From contig FMBT01000316.1 of assembly GCA_900095095.1 (NCBI GenBank), forward strand, positions 124,001 to 188,000: DNA of 64,000 nucleotides. The letters are read 5' to 3'. Positions 63,713 through 64,000 of the stretch are shown here, one piece after another. A model generated the notes under the pieces. The model did no database searches. It had not been told where the DNA came from and saw only the letters and a list, made by a program, of their open reading frames with translations. A program made the translations under genes and the position numbers. Numbering within the stretch: position 1 is the stretch's first letter; every line of letters starts with the position of its first letter. The stretch is from Fragilariopsis cylindrus CCMP1102. Its lineage: Eukaryota > Bacillariophyta > Bacillariophyceae > Bacillariales > Bacillariaceae.

Positions 63713-64000
63713 ATGGGTAATTTATTAGGGTCACCAATTACAGAAAAAGAAACACATACCGGTGAAACTACTGGTGATGAAAAATTAAAATATGGATTAA
63801 GTTCTATGCAAGGATGGCGTGTCCATATGGAAGATGCACATATTGCCGAAGTTAATTTATATGCTCTTGACACTACCAAGAATGCTGAAACACAAATTAA
63901 ATTACAGGGACATTCCTTATTTGCCTGTTATGATGGACATGGTGGTACATTTGCTGCGATATATGCTGGTAATAATTTTTTACGTATCTTATCGAAACAA
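63713..64000 (+). CDS. PP2C-family Ser/Thr protein phosphatase, N-terminal part (cut by window edge)
   Basis: Open reading frame from the ATG at 63713 to the window end (96 codons seen). It starts MGNLLGSP, a good N-myristoylation signal (Gly2, Ser7). PP2C motifs follow in the usual order: 'KYGLSSMQGWRVHMEDAH' (about residues 30-47, with the Arg and Glu-Asp used in phosphate and metal binding), then 'SLFACYDGHGGTFAAIYAG' (the DGHGG metal site). The catalytic core needs about 250 residues more, which lie beyond the window. It is a Mg/Mn-dependent phosphatase, perhaps membrane-attached through myristate as in human PPM1A/B. The start is supported by an in-frame A-rich leader. Confidence 0.93.
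   Translation, partial: MGNLLGSPITEKETHTGETTGDEKLKYGLSSMQGWRVHMEDAHIAEVNLYALDTTKNAETQIKLQGHSLFACYDGHGGTFAAIYAGNNFLRILSKQ

Noticed and set aside
1-64000. Search for reverse transcriptase, integrase, transposase, capsid or envelope genes
   Set aside because: No motif of these families was recognised by eye in any frame. The only element-like structures are the inverted-repeat element at 31.0-32.0 kb and the foldback pair at 54 kb, neither with coding capacity for mobility.

Overview
The window looks like nuclear DNA of a diatom, most likely a raphid pennate; that placement is inference. Supporting signs are AT-rich intergenic DNA, short GT-AG introns in a few genes, and very many CAA/CAG, AAT, GAT and TCA codon runs. 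Several precursors start with a signal peptide followed by an Ala-Phe junction of the diatom plastid-targeting type. Gene families familiar from diatom genomes are present: a heat-shock factor, a TPR-like family, an LRR family and a DUF4258/vWA/alpha-kinase gene. No operons and no bacterial, retroviral or virus-like element were recognised.

Layout. 1-2945: gene-poor repeat DNA. 2946-4496: Asn/Gln-rich protein. 5890-15346: one nine-exon gene for a 2,788-residue chromatin reader with two cryptic-Tudor/bromodomain modules, a PHD finger, a repeated diatom-type motif and a C-terminal Tudor-like domain. All eight splice junctions were placed by hand and keep the frame. 15685-17364 (-): TPR-like protein. 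19006-21297: HSF. 22241-23994: decayed DUF4258/vWA/alpha-kinase gene. 24709-25674 (-): MsrA, divergent from a signal-peptide-bearing PRMT (26338-27966) whose 3' end is duplicated downstream. 29170-30792: Gln/Gly-rich secretory or plastid protein. About 31011-31966: an element with inverted terminal repeats. 32341-33709: HAD hydrolase with a frame change in an A12 run. 34084-34941 (-): CRAL-TRIO protein. 35896-37506: methylglyoxal-synthase-domain protein. 37971-40484 (-): three-exon Cys-loop receptor channel.

40485-45627 is a 5-kb gene-free block. It carries a degenerate repeat family also present at 1575-2440. Divergent ribosomal protein genes follow: RPL26 (uL24) at 45628-46047 (-) and RPS3 (uS3) at 46558-47373 (+). 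Next come a plastid-type zinc-ribbon/RRM protein (48577-49992, -), a 2OG-Fe(II) oxygenase (50618-51838), a CIA30-domain protein (52865-53806, -), a pair of foldback repeats (53951-54310), an LRR-family protein (54764-56170), a TCGTA pentanucleotide satellite, a four-TM protein (57511-58590), two tandem paralogous four-TM genes (58853-60480 and 61773-62552, both -) and the 5' end of a PP2C phosphatase (63713 to the window edge).

The genes do not form one pathway. Recurring themes are chromatin and transcription control (Tudor/bromo/PHD reader, HSF), possible plastid import (MsrA, HAD, RRM, 2OG oxygenase, CIA30, Q/G-rich protein) and signalling or membrane proteins (receptor channel, PP2C, four-TM pair). 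Local duplication is pervasive, from an 18-bp repeat at an intron edge to whole-gene copies.
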